64,000 nt of DNA from positions 2,976,001 to 3,040,000 of the forward strand of contig NZ_JARZAE010000004.1 of the NCBI RefSeq assembly GCF_029892095.1. The letters run 5' to 3'. Every line of letters begins with the position of its first letter. Positions within the stretch are counted from its first letter, which is position 1. Positions 54,210 through 61,822 of this stretch are shown piece by piece. The DNA is from Kitasatospora sp. MAP12-44 (GTDB lineage: Bacteria > Actinomycetota > Actinomycetes > Streptomycetales > Streptomycetaceae). A program made the position numbers and the translations under genes. Under the pieces are notes generated by a model. That model made no database searches. It worked only from the letters and a program-made list of their open reading frames with translations, and was not told where the DNA came from.

Positions 54210-55679
54210 TCAACCCAACGCCGCGCTGATCCACTTCTGGAGATCGTCGGCCGACATACCGTCCAGCTCCCCGGCGGCGTCCGCCACCGCCAGGCTGCCG
54301 CCGAATTCGAGGAACTTCTCGCGCATCAGCTCGGCGTGGTGGGCCCGGGTGTGCGGGCCGGCCGCCGCCAGCGGGACCAGCCGCTCCCGGGTCACCGTGC
54401 GCCCGTCGGTGAGCCGGACCGTCACCCGGGCGCCGGTGGCCTTGGTCGAGGCGCTGAAGTCGCCCAGGACCCGGCTGTTGGCCGCGTCGACCGCGAGCTT
54501 GGCCTCGTGCTCGCCGGCGAACTCGCGCAGCCAGGGCTCGGCCGCGTCACCCGCCTGGCGCAGCGCCTCGCCGAACGGCGCCTCGGAGGCGAACAGCGCT
54601 CTGGTCAGCTCGGGGTCGTGGACCAGCCGGACCCGGTCGGCGACCTGCCAGCGGCCCCGGTCGTTGATCATCGGCGCGGTGAAGTCGTCGACCGTCAGCT
54701 CGCCGTTGAGCAGCGCGGTGGCCACCGGGTACGGCGTGTGCAGTACCAGCGCGCCCAGCGGTGAGTCAGGACCGGTCACGTAGGCAGCGGCCTTACGGCC
54801 GGCGAAGAGGGTGTAGAGCGAGGCTTCGACGACCACCTCGGCGATCTCGTCCGGGTGCAGCGGGCCCAGCTCCTTGCGCAGCTCGGCGGCGCAGTCCACG
54901 GCCGCGTCGACCCCCGGGCCGCCGGGGTGCAGCTTGAAGGAGAGCGTCTCGGTGTGCCAGCGCTCGCCCAGGCCCGCGTTGACCGCGTCCGGCAGCGGGA
55001 CGGCGGAGAAGCGGTCCAGGAAGCCGTCCGGGTGCTCGATGATGTCCACCGCGCCGCGCAGGCCCACCCGGGCGCCGTCGCACGCGTCCATCGCGGTGCG
55101 CACCGGCGTGAAGGTGTTGAAGATCCGCGCGTCACTGGCCAGGAAGGCCCGCATCAGCGGCCAGTTGGGCATCGCGAAGGCCAGGCCGAGCGCACTGGTC
55201 CACACCGCGTCGTCGGCGCCCTCGCAGTGCAGCCGGCCGCTCACCGCGCCGGCCAGGTGGGTGTGCACCGCGCTGTGTCCGCGCAGCGGGCCCAGGGTCG
55301 CCGCGGCGGTGATCCGCGCCGCGCACTCGTTGGCCGCCACCACCGCGGTGAGCAGGTCCGCGCCGCCGAGCCGCCGGTCGTAGGCGTAGGCGAGCGGGAC
55401 GGCGACGGTGGAGTTGGAGAGGTGGCCGGCGTAGGCGGTGTCGTCCAGGTTGAGGAACGAGCCGAGCCCGGCCAGCACGCAGGCGGAGAGCCGGGCGTCG
55501 TGCTGCAGCGGCGGGCCGAAGGCCTCGGTCAGCCGCCGGCCCAGCGTGTGCACGGAGCCGGCCCGGATCGAGGCGATCTGGGAGAGCACCTGGCTGGCCG
55601 CCAGCGCGCGGACCCGGTCGGGGATGTCTTCGGGGCGCAGCCACGCCGCCCAGTTCGCGAGTTCCTTGAGAACGGCCAT
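54210..55679 (-). CDS. MmgE/PrpD family dehydratase (VlmK type)
   Basis: A 489-residue protein of the 2-methylcitrate dehydratase family: FGPPLQHDARLSACVLAGLGSFLNLDDT, GHLSNSTVAVPLAYAYDRRLGGADLLTAVVAANE, FKLHPGGPGVDAAVDCAAELRKELG and TYPVATALLNGELTVDDFTAPMI-type sequence. In valanimycin biosynthesis VlmK dehydrates phosphorylated valanimycin hydrate to the acrylate. The phosphorylating kinase (VlmJ type) is the adjacent gene here. The pair therefore predicts loss of the serine-derived hydroxyl to give an alkene next to the azoxy group. Ends with GMSADDLQKWISAALG. Confidence 0.88.
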   Translation of the reverse strand: MAVLKELANWAAWLRPEDIPDRVRALAASQVLSQIASIRAGSVHTLGRRLTEAFGPPLQHDARLSACVLAGLGSFLNLDDTAYAGHLSNSTVAVPLAYAYDRRLGGADLLTAVVAANECAARITAAATLGPLRGHSAVHTHLAGAVSGRLHCEGADDAVWTSALGLAFAMPNWPLMRAFLASDARIFNTFTPVRTAMDACDGARVGLRGAVDIIEHPDGFLDRFSAVPLPDAVNAGLGERWHTETLSFKLHPGGPGVDAAVDCAAELRKELGPLHPDEIAEVVVEASLYTLFAGRKAAAYVTGPDSPLGALVLHTPYPVATALLNGELTVDDFTAPMINDRGRWQVADRVRLVHDPELTRALFASEAPFGEALRQAGDAAEPWLREFAGEHEAKLAVDAANSRVLGDFSASTKATGARVTVRLTDGRTVTRERLVPLAAAGPHTRAHHAELMREKFLEFGGSLAVADAAGELDGMSADDLQKWISAALG

Positions 55680-55746
55680 GTCGGGCTCCCTGGTTCGGGC
55701 GGCCCGGCACGCGGCGGCGCCCGGCCGCCGGTGTCGTGAGTAGTGG

Positions 55747-56745
55747 TCAGGCCGAGAACTGGGCTTGCAGCGGCTGGCCGGGGCGGGCCGCGCGGACCGG
55801 GGCGCCCCACACCGGCAGCGCCCCGGGCAGCACCTCGAGCGTCATCGAGCCCCAGCGGGGCTCCTGCAGCTCGCCGTCGTGCTCGAAGCAGAGCGGCCGG
55901 CCGTCCAGGCGCTCGACGACGATCCGCCGGCCGCGGCCGTAGGCGACGCCGGGCAGGTTGAGGTGGCGCGCCTCGCGGGTCAGCTCGGGCACATTGGCCG
56001 GGTGCACCTCGGCGCCGATGACGCAGACGTCGAGCAGGCCGTCGTCCAGCTCGGAGTGCGGCAGCACCAGGTACTGGCCGCCGCGGTAGCGGCCGCCGCC
56101 GACGTTGGCGAGCACGGTGTCGCCCTCGTGCAGCACGACGCCGTCCACGGTGACCCGGCCGGGGTACGGCGTGAAGGCGGCGGCGGTGTCGGCGAAGGCC
56201 TGCGCGTAGCGCTCGCGGCCGGCCACCGGGATGGCGCGGGCGGTGACCAGCGCCTCGGCGATCACGCCCGAGCAGGCGCCGAGCAGCACCAGCTCGTCGG
56301 TCTCGGCGAGCCTGGCCAGGTCCAGCCTGCGCAGCTGGGCCTGCGGCCCGGGGCCGGCCAGCAGCGCGGCCAGCGACTGCTGCCAGGGCTGCTCGCCCCA
56401 GAGCATCTTGTAGCCGGAGTTGCCGGTGCCGGCCGGGATGATCGCCAGGGCGGCCGACGGCTGACGGCCCTCGCCGGCCAGCCCCTCGACCACCTCGCGC
56501 ACCGTGCCGTCGCCGCCGACCGCGACCACCAGGTCGGGGACCGCCCCCTCGCCGTGGCCGCTCAGGGCGGCCCGGACGGTGGCGGTGGCGTCGCCGCGGA
56601 AGGCGGTGCGGTGCAGGACCACGTCGTCCAGCCGTGCCGTGCACAGCCGGACGACCTCGTCGAGCAGGGCCGCATGCGTGGTCCCCGCGGTGGGGTTGGC
56701 AATGATCAGGGCCCCTCGGGGGGGCTGAACAGCTGCGGATGCCAT
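55747..56745 (-). CDS. Diacylglycerol-kinase-family lipid kinase (VlmJ type)
   Basis: A 332-residue DAGK-catalytic-domain enzyme: ALIIANPTAGTTHAALLDEV at the N-terminus, VAVGGDGTVREVVEGLAGEG (nucleotide loop) and IIPAGTGNSGYKMLWG, then the beta-sandwich C-terminal domain (NVGGGRYRGGQYLVLPHSELDDGLLDVCVIG). The VlmJ homologue phosphorylates the hydroxyl of valanimycin hydrate so that VlmK can eliminate it. The neighbouring MmgE/PrpD gene makes this role likely. ATG 56745 has GGAGA upstream. An in-frame GTG at 56781 lacks a ribosome-binding site. A triple SARP-type repeat lies upstream. Confidence 0.88.
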   Translation of the reverse strand: MASAAVQPPRGALIIANPTAGTTHAALLDEVVRLCTARLDDVVLHRTAFRGDATATVRAALSGHGEGAVPDLVVAVGGDGTVREVVEGLAGEGRQPSAALAIIPAGTGNSGYKMLWGEQPWQQSLAALLAGPGPQAQLRRLDLARLAETDELVLLGACSGVIAEALVTARAIPVAGRERYAQAFADTAAAFTPYPGRVTVDGVVLHEGDTVLANVGGGRYRGGQYLVLPHSELDDGLLDVCVIGAEVHPANVPELTREARHLNLPGVAYGRGRRIVVERLDGRPLCFEHDGELQEPRWGSMTLEVLPGALPVWGAPVRAARPGQPLQAQFSA

Positions 56746-56841
56746 GGTCAGAAGTCTCCAGACGATGCGTGCGACAGCCACGACCCAATGCGTGCGACCG
56801 GTCTCCCGGGCTGTTCTACAAGGAGCACGCTGTCAGTCTGT

Positions 56842-56870
56842 CCTGACATCCGACTGACACTGGACTGACG
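56842..56870 (-). promoter_or_regulatory. SARP-type operator in the divergent VlmJ/VlmA-type promoter region
   Basis: On the minus strand CGTCAGT (56870-56864), TGTCAGT (56859-56853) and TGTCAGG (56848-56842), with exact 11-bp spacing, pointing to the kinase gene about 100 bp away. A plus-strand TGTCAGT at 56831 overlaps the region and may serve the divergent transferase gene. Confidence 0.68.
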
Positions 56871-56971
56871 GCGCCGCACGGTGTATCGGAGGCACTATCC
56901 CACCACCATTTCCGGATGCTCTACTTTCCCCACCGCCTATTCGCCCGAGAGCAGAAGGGAATGGCATTCTG

Positions 56972-57976
56972 ATGTCACCCACCACCCTGACCGGCACCGA
57001 TAATCCGGTCCTTGCGGCCATCCGCAACCACACCGCCTCCGAGAACCCCAGCTCGTTCCTGGCCCTCAACAGCGGCAACAGCGTCTTCACCGTGCCCGGC
57101 ACCGAGGGCGTCATCGTCTACCGCCGCACCGGCCGGCACCTGGTGCAGTTTGGCGGCCCGTTCGCCTCGCCCGAGGCGTCCGACAGCCTGCTCGACCACT
57201 TCGTGACCTTCGCGCGCGAGGAGCAGCTCCAGCTGGTCGCCGTGCAGTTGCAGCGGGCCGACGCCGAGCGCTACGCCCGGCACGACTTCACCGTCAACCA
57301 GCTCGGCGCCTCCTGGGCGGTGCACCTGCCGGAGTTCACCCTGAAGGGCAGCCGCTTCATGCAGCTGCGCAACAAGATCTCCCGCGCGTTCCGCAACGGC
57401 CTGCAGGTCGCCGAGGTGCCGGCCGACCAGGTCGAGGAGGCGCTGAGCGTGATCGACGGCGCCTGGCTGGGCTCCAAGGGCGACCACGCCCGGCAGTTGG
57501 AGTTCCTGGTCGGCCAGATCGGCGGACCGGCCCAGGAGCACCGCCGGCTCTTCGTCGGCACCATCGACGGGCAGCCGGTCAGCTACATCTCCTACTCCCC
57601 CGTGTACGGCAGCCGGGCCGGCTGGATGCACGACCTGAGCCGGCGCATCCCGGGCGGCTCCCCCGGCCTGATGGAGGCCATCAACTCCACCGCCATCGAC
57701 GTCTTCCGCAGCGAGGGCGTGGAGTGGCTGCACTTCGGCTTCACGCCGTTCACCGGCCTCTCCCAGGAGGCCGAACTGCCCGGCTACAGCCTCTCGTTCC
57801 AGTGGCTGATGCACTTCCTGTGGGCCGAGGGCGAGGCGGTCTACCCCGCCCAGACGCAGCTCGCCTACAAGGACAAGTGGGCCCCCGACACCCTGCTGCC
57901 CGAGTACGTGGCCTTCGACGGGCCCGCCTCGCTGGCCTCCTTCGCGCACATCTTCCGTGCCTGCAACGCCTTCTGA
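56972..57976 (+). CDS. LPG-synthase-C (DUF2156)-like aminoacyl-tRNA transferase (VlmA type)
   Basis: A 334-residue protein with a duplicated GNAT-like fold. The segments SSFLALNSGNSVFTVPGTEGVIVYRRTGRHLVQFGGPFA, AERYARHDFTVNQLGASWAVHLPEFTLKG, FMQLRNKISRAFRNGLQV, and SPGLMEAINSTAIDVFRSEGVEWLHFGFTPF match the phosphatidylglycerol lysyltransferase C-terminal family, which takes amino acids from charged tRNA. VlmA in valanimycin biosynthesis transfers serine from seryl-tRNA to isobutylhydroxylamine. With the extra SerRS at 41656 this should make the O-seryl hydroxylamine, the precursor of the N-N bond. A three-codon frame (ATG 56961 to TGA 56972) overlaps the start. Confidence 0.85.
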   Translation: MSPTTLTGTDNPVLAAIRNHTASENPSSFLALNSGNSVFTVPGTEGVIVYRRTGRHLVQFGGPFASPEASDSLLDHFVTFAREEQLQLVAVQLQRADAERYARHDFTVNQLGASWAVHLPEFTLKGSRFMQLRNKISRAFRNGLQVAEVPADQVEEALSVIDGAWLGSKGDHARQLEFLVGQIGGPAQEHRRLFVGTIDGQPVSYISYSPVYGSRAGWMHDLSRRIPGGSPGLMEAINSTAIDVFRSEGVEWLHFGFTPFTGLSQEAELPGYSLSFQWLMHFLWAEGEAVYPAQTQLAYKDKWAPDTLLPEYVAFDGPASLASFAHIFRACNAF

Positions 57977-58024
57977 CCCACCATCACCACGATCTCGTCA
58001 CCACCGATCTCCGAGGAGAGCTCG

Positions 58025-58201
58025 ATGTCCCAGCCCGCACCCACCATCGACGAGCTGAAGCAGTCCATGGTGGAGTCCTTCATGGCCATCATCGGCGCGC
58101 CGGACGACGCGCAGACCGCCCGCGACGCCGACCAGGTGGTTCGCACCCTCGACGCCCTGCTGATCGCCGAGGCGGCCGCGAACCCGCTGAGCACGGTCTG
58201 A
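58025..58201 (+). CDS. Small 58-residue protein of the cluster
   Basis: The frame starts MSQPAPTIDELKQSMVES and ends AEAAANPLSTV at TGA 58199-58201. A strong ribosome-binding site (CCGAGGAGAGCTCG) and high third-position GC support translation. The protein is acidic and mostly helical, with no signal peptide, no cysteines and no carrier-protein DSL site, so it is not an ACP. It lies 48 bp after the seryl-transferase gene and is probably co-transcribed. It may be a small partner of that enzyme. I do not recognise a family. Confidence 0.7.
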   Translation: MSQPAPTIDELKQSMVESFMAIIGAPDDAQTARDADQVVRTLDALLIAEAAANPLSTV

Positions 58202-58239
58202 TCGGCCGCGGTCACCCAGCGGGAGCGGCCCGGCCCGGC

Positions 58240-58268
58240 AGTCAGTCCGGGATCAGGACCACGTCAGA
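58240..58268 (+). promoter_or_regulatory. SARP-type operator upstream of the desaturase gene
   Basis: AGTCAGT (58240), GATCAGG (58251) and CGTCAGA (58262) start exactly 11 bp apart. The gene starts 184 bp downstream, so a longer leader (about 140 nt, no recognisable gene) is expected. Confidence 0.62.
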
Positions 58269-58451
58269 GCGGTGTCGGACGCTGTGCCCGTGTCCGGCGT
58301 CCGGCACCGCGCTCCCAGCGCCGGTCGACCCGTTCCATCGGTCGCCTCCGGACGCCGCCAGCGGACCGTACCCACCACCGCCGCGCCCCGAGCCTGACAG
58401 CCGTCGTGCCGTCAGCCAGGACCGGGCGCCCTGCTTCTAGGAGCTCACGGT

Positions 58452-59594
58452 ATGCAGTCTCCGCACGTCAGCCAGGCCGAACCGGGCGTCGTCGACACTC
58501 TCGACGCACGCCGTGTCCCGAAGGGGTCAGGGGCAGCGGAAGTCGGAGCCTCGGCCACCTTCTCCGAACTCCTGAAGCGGGTGAAGTCCGAGGGCCTACT
58601 GGACTTCGACCCGCGCTACTACGTGGGCAGGCTCGTTCTCAACACCACGATGATTGTGGCAGGACTCGCCGCCTTCTTCGAACTCGGCTCCTCCTGGTGG
58701 CAGTTGCTGGTCGCCGCCTGGATGGGCCTGTGCGGTGCACAGAGCTCGTTCATGTGGCATGACGCCGGCCACAAGGCGATGTTCCGCAGCAAGAACGCCG
58801 CCACCGTGGTCGGTTACCTGCACGCCAACTTCGTCAACGGGGTCAGCTACGGCTGGTGGGTCAACCACCACAACCGGCACCACAGCCACCCCAACCACCT
58901 GGAGCTCGACCCCGACATCGGTCGACGCACCGCGATCTTCGACATCAAGCAGTACGCCACCCGGTCCGGCGTGCAGCGCTTCATCGTGCGCTACCAGAGC
59001 GTGCTCTTCTTCGTGCTGCTGACGCTTGAGGGCTTCAAGATGCAGCGCACCGCCGTCAAGGCGATCGCGAAGGGCGACACCAAGCACCCGGCCCTGGAGT
59101 CCGCGCTGATCCTGGCCCGGGCCGTGCTCTACCTGGGCTCGGTGTTCTGGCTGCTGTCGCCGCTGCAGGCCGTCGCCTTCATCGTCGTCCAGCAGGCCGT
59201 GCTCGGCGTGTACTTCGGGCTGCTCTTCGCGCCCAACCACAAGGGCATGGAGACCCGCGACGGCGAGGAGGAGACCCTCGACTGGCTGGAGCGCCAGGTG
59301 CTGACCTCGCGCAACATCAACCCCTCGCCGCTGATCGACTTCCTCTACGGCGGTCTCAACTACCAGGTCGAGCACCACCTGTTCCCGGCGATGGCCCAGA
59401 AGAACCTCGCCCGCGCCCGGGAGCTGACCATGGAGTACTGCGCGGAGCGCGGCGTGCCGTATCGCGAGGTGGGCTTCTGGGCCTCCTACCGCGAGGTCGC
59501 CAGCTTCCTGCACGAGGTCAGCGCGCCGGTCCGGCGGGGCGAGGGCGATGCCATGGCCGCCGCCCGGCTGGCCGCCGGTCGTCAGGCGGCCTGA
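58452..59594 (+). CDS. Membrane fatty-acyl desaturase (QxxHH front-end type)
   Basis: A 380-residue integral membrane diiron enzyme with three His boxes: HDAGH (103-107), HHNRHH (139-144) and QVEHH in GGLNYQVEHHLFPAM. Spans flank them (NTTMIVAGLAAFFELG, WWQLLVAAWMGLCG, VLFFVLLTLEG, AVLYLGSVFWLLSPLQAVAFIVV). The Gln in the third box is typical of front-end and acyl-lipid desaturases. It introduces a double bond in an alkyl chain; a vinyl-azoxy alkene or a chain alkene are both possible. ATG 58452 has GGAG upstream. The last 25 residues are disordered. Confidence 0.92.
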   Translation: MQSPHVSQAEPGVVDTLDARRVPKGSGAAEVGASATFSELLKRVKSEGLLDFDPRYYVGRLVLNTTMIVAGLAAFFELGSSWWQLLVAAWMGLCGAQSSFMWHDAGHKAMFRSKNAATVVGYLHANFVNGVSYGWWVNHHNRHHSHPNHLELDPDIGRRTAIFDIKQYATRSGVQRFIVRYQSVLFFVLLTLEGFKMQRTAVKAIAKGDTKHPALESALILARAVLYLGSVFWLLSPLQAVAFIVVQQAVLGVYFGLLFAPNHKGMETRDGEEETLDWLERQVLTSRNINPSPLIDFLYGGLNYQVEHHLFPAMAQKNLARARELTMEYCAERGVPYREVGFWASYREVASFLHEVSAPVRRGEGDAMAAARLAAGRQAA

Positions 59595-59670
59595 GCGCTC
59601 AACTCCCCCAGCAGAACGAGCAGGACCAGGACAACCAGCAGAACCATCAGCTGACCCCATATCGCCACCC

Positions 59671-59697
59671 ACCGCCCCGGCCTGGTGCCGGGGCGGT
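59671..59697 (+). terminator. Hairpin between the desaturase and MFS genes
   Basis: Arms ACCGCCCCGGC (59671-59681) and GCCGGGGCGGT (59687-59697), perfect, loop CTGGT. No T tract. Confidence 0.65.
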
Positions 59698-59721
59698 CCA
59701 GCAGAGGAGCCGGTGCACGTC

Positions 59722-61086
59722 ATGCTCGACCAATCCGTGCGGACCGCCAGACCCGCGCCCCGCCCGTCGATCGGGGCCAGGCTGGACAGCCTTCCGATCA
59801 CCCCGGTCCATCGCAGGCTCACGGCCATCGTCGGCGTGGGCCTGCTCTTCGACACCTTCGAGAACAACCTCTCCGGGACCATCTCCAAGGTCCTCCAGCA
59901 CCAGTTCGCCTTCGGTGGCAACACCCTCAAGCTGGTGCTGGCCTCGGCGTTCGTCGGGCAGTTCATCGGCGCCCTGGTGCTGGGCCGGGTCGCCGACCGG
60001 ATCGGCCGGCGCAACGCCTTCCTGATCAACCTGGGCATCTACTCGCTCTTCTCGCTGCTCGGGGCGTTCTCCCCGAACGCCGACTGGCTGATCGCCACCC
60101 GGTTCCTGGCCGGCGTCGGCATCGGCGCCGAGCAGGCGCTGTCGGACACCTACCTGGCCGATGTGCTGCCGGCCGGCAAGCGCGGGCGGTTCACCGCCTG
60201 GGCCTACACGATCGCCTTCTGCGGCGTGCCCGCGGTGGGCTTCGCCGCACTCTGGCTGGTGCCGCTGACCCCGCTGGGCATCGCCGGCTGGCGCTGGCTG
60301 TTCGTCCTCGGGGCGCTCGGCTCGGCCGTGGTCTGGGTGGTGCGCCGCCGGCTCATCGAGTCGCCGCGCTGGCTCGCCTCGGTCGGCCGCCACGCGGAGG
60401 CCGAGCACCTGGTGGCCGAGTTGGCCGGGCCGCACTACCGCGCCATCGCCGTGCCGAGCGGCGGGGCAGCCGAACCGGCACCGGTCAGGGCTCGGGTGCG
60501 GGACGTCTTCAGCGCGCCGCTGCGCCGCCGGACCGCGATGCTGTGGATCTTCTGCATCCTGTCGGCGGTCGGCTACTACGGCTTCGGCTCGCTGGCCCCG
60601 GTGATCCTGGCAGCCAAGGGCTACAGCATCGTGGCCGGCCTCGGCTTCACCGCGCTCTCCTTCGTCGGCTACCCGATCGGCTCGCTGATCTCGGTCCCGA
60701 TCATGGACCGGGTCGAGCGCAAGCTGCTGGTGGCGGCCTCCGCGATCGCGATGGCGCTGTTCGGGCTCGGCTTCGCGTACGCGGGCTCGGGGGAGCTGAT
60801 CGTGCTGTGCGGCTTCGGCTACACGGTGGTCAGCAACGTCTTCTCGACGGTCTCGCACGTCTACCTGGCCGAGCAGTACCCGACGTCGATCCGGGCCGCG
60901 GCCTCCGGCGCGGCGTACTCGCTCTCCAAGCTGAGCGCCGCCGCGCTGCCCTTCGTGCTGCTGCCGGTGCTGCAGGACCACGGCGCGGGGCCGCTGTTCG
61001 CGGTGATCGCCGGTGCGATGGCGGCGCTGACCGCCACCGTGCTGCTGCTCGGCGACCGCACCACCGGGGAGCCGGTGGACCGCTGA
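59722..61086 (+). CDS. MFS transporter, sugar/metabolite-porter-like
   Basis: A 454-residue, 12-span transporter. LGRVADRIGRRNAFLINLGIYSLFSLLGAF is motif A after TM2, RFLAGVGIGAEQALSDTYLADVLPAGKRGRFTAW has the GIGAE / PxxxRG signature of the sugar porter/SHS groups, and RRLIESPRWLASVGR is the SPRWL motif. It probably exports the product or imports a precursor. AGAGGAG lies 12 bases before ATG 59722; GTG 59713 is a close-spaced alternative. A strong terminator follows, and the next genes are convergent. Confidence 0.88.
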   Translation: MLDQSVRTARPAPRPSIGARLDSLPITPVHRRLTAIVGVGLLFDTFENNLSGTISKVLQHQFAFGGNTLKLVLASAFVGQFIGALVLGRVADRIGRRNAFLINLGIYSLFSLLGAFSPNADWLIATRFLAGVGIGAEQALSDTYLADVLPAGKRGRFTAWAYTIAFCGVPAVGFAALWLVPLTPLGIAGWRWLFVLGALGSAVVWVVRRRLIESPRWLASVGRHAEAEHLVAELAGPHYRAIAVPSGGAAEPAPVRARVRDVFSAPLRRRTAMLWIFCILSAVGYYGFGSLAPVILAAKGYSIVAGLGFTALSFVGYPIGSLISVPIMDRVERKLLVAASAIAMALFGLGFAYAGSGELIVLCGFGYTVVSNVFSTVSHVYLAEQYPTSIRAAASGAAYSLSKLSAAALPFVLLPVLQDHGAGPLFAVIAGAMAALTATVLLLGDRTTGEPVDR

Positions 61087-61104
61087 GCCGGCGCAGGCGA
61101 GACT

Positions 61105-61144
61105 CGAAGGGCCCGTTCCCCAGAGACTGGGAACGGGCCCTTCG
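61105..61144. terminator. Bidirectional terminator between the MFS and ACP genes
   Basis: Perfect 16-bp arms 61105-61120 and 61129-61144 between convergent genes. Confidence 0.9.
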
Positions 61145-61173
61145 ACGCGGTGGCGGCCGGAGCCGCCCCGGCC

Positions 61174-61452
61174 TCAGTTCTCGCGGTTGGCCGCGGCCTG
61201 CTGCTCCTGGGCAAGAAAGGCGGCCATCGCCGTCACCGTCGGGTGTTCCCAGGCCACCGCGGGCTCCAGGTAGAGCACGAACTTCTCCTCGATGTCTCCA
61301 AACAGGCTGAGCGCGGCAACCGAGTCAAGGCCGTACTCGACCAGCGGCACCTCAGTGTTGATCTCGGACTGCGGCCGGGACAAGTGGGCGCTGAGCCGCT
61401 CGGTCAGCCAGCTCTTGATCTCCTGCTCGTGGACCGATCCTGGAACTGTCAT
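61174..61452 (-). CDS. Acyl carrier protein, PKS/NRPS-like
   Basis: A 92-residue carrier protein with IKSWLTERLSAHLSRPQSEINTEVPLVEYGLDSVAALSLFGDIEEKF. The phosphopantetheine Ser is in YGLDSVAAL, and a helix IV region follows (AVAWEHPTVTAMAAFLAQEQ). The style is that of type I PKS-associated or free-standing carrier proteins, like the one at 26844. ATG 61452 with GAAGGAGCATCTG decides the start. It is the third free carrier protein of the cluster, which suggests separate acyl pools. Confidence 0.9.
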   Translation of the reverse strand: MTVPGSVHEQEIKSWLTERLSAHLSRPQSEINTEVPLVEYGLDSVAALSLFGDIEEKFVLYLEPAVAWEHPTVTAMAAFLAQEQQAAANREN

Positions 61453-61501
61453 CAGATGCTCCTTCGCAGTGGCGGCGTCTCTGCGCAGCGTGCACGGCGG
61501 C

Positions 61502-61519
61502 ACTCAAAACCGACTCGAA
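61502..61519 (-). promoter_or_regulatory. Candidate regulator box (TTCGAGT-type) before the ACP gene
   Basis: On the minus strand TTCGAGT (61519-61513) and TTTGAGT (61508-61502), starts 11 bp apart, 50-67 bp from the ACP start. It resembles the boxes at 26658 and 40697. Confidence 0.45.
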
Positions 61520-61539
61520 CCGGTCTGGACGCCCGGGCA

Positions 61540-61566
61540 GACCGGACCCTGCGCGCAGGTCCGGTC
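61540..61566 (-). terminator. Terminator of the carboxylase gene pair
   Basis: GACCGGACC (61540-61548) and GGTCCGGTC (61558-61566) enclose CTGCGCGCA, which can pair further. It lies 28 bp after the epsilon-subunit stop on the minus strand. Confidence 0.65.
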
Positions 61567-61594
61567 ATCGCGCCGCTCGGCCGATTTCCGCTGG

Positions 61595-61795
61595 TCAGGC
61601 CGCGTCCTGCCAACTCAGCGGTGAGGAGTAGCCCGCGGGGGCCCAGGTGCGCAGCCGGACGACGACCCCGCCGGCCGCACCGGCCGGCTCGGCCTCCGGA
61701 GCCGTACGGGTGCCGAGGCGGGCCATCAACACGGCGGTGAGCGCCGCGAGTTCGTCGTCGGCCAGGGTGCCGCGGGTGAGGGTGATGGTGGTCAT
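61595..61795 (-). CDS. Acyl-CoA carboxylase epsilon subunit
   Basis: A 66-residue AccE/PccE-type protein: ITLTRGTLADDELAALTAVLMARLGTR at the N-terminus and RLRTWAPAGYSSPLSWQDAA at the C-terminus, with W..P..Y..P..W as in streptomycete epsilon subunits. It stabilises and activates the biotin-dependent acyl-CoA carboxylase complex. It lies 27 bp after the beta-subunit gene. Confidence 0.9.
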   Translation of the reverse strand: MTTITLTRGTLADDELAALTAVLMARLGTRTAPEAEPAGAAGGVVVRLRTWAPAGYSSPLSWQDAA

Positions 61796-61822
61796 GGGCG
61801 GTCCTTCCGTCGTTTTCCGTTG

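Noticed and set aside
56961..56972. Three-codon leader frame (ATG GCA TTC TGA) overlapping the seryl-transferase start
   Set aside because: The ribosome-binding site is too close to its ATG (about one base), while its distance to ATG 56972 is acceptable; probably coincidental.
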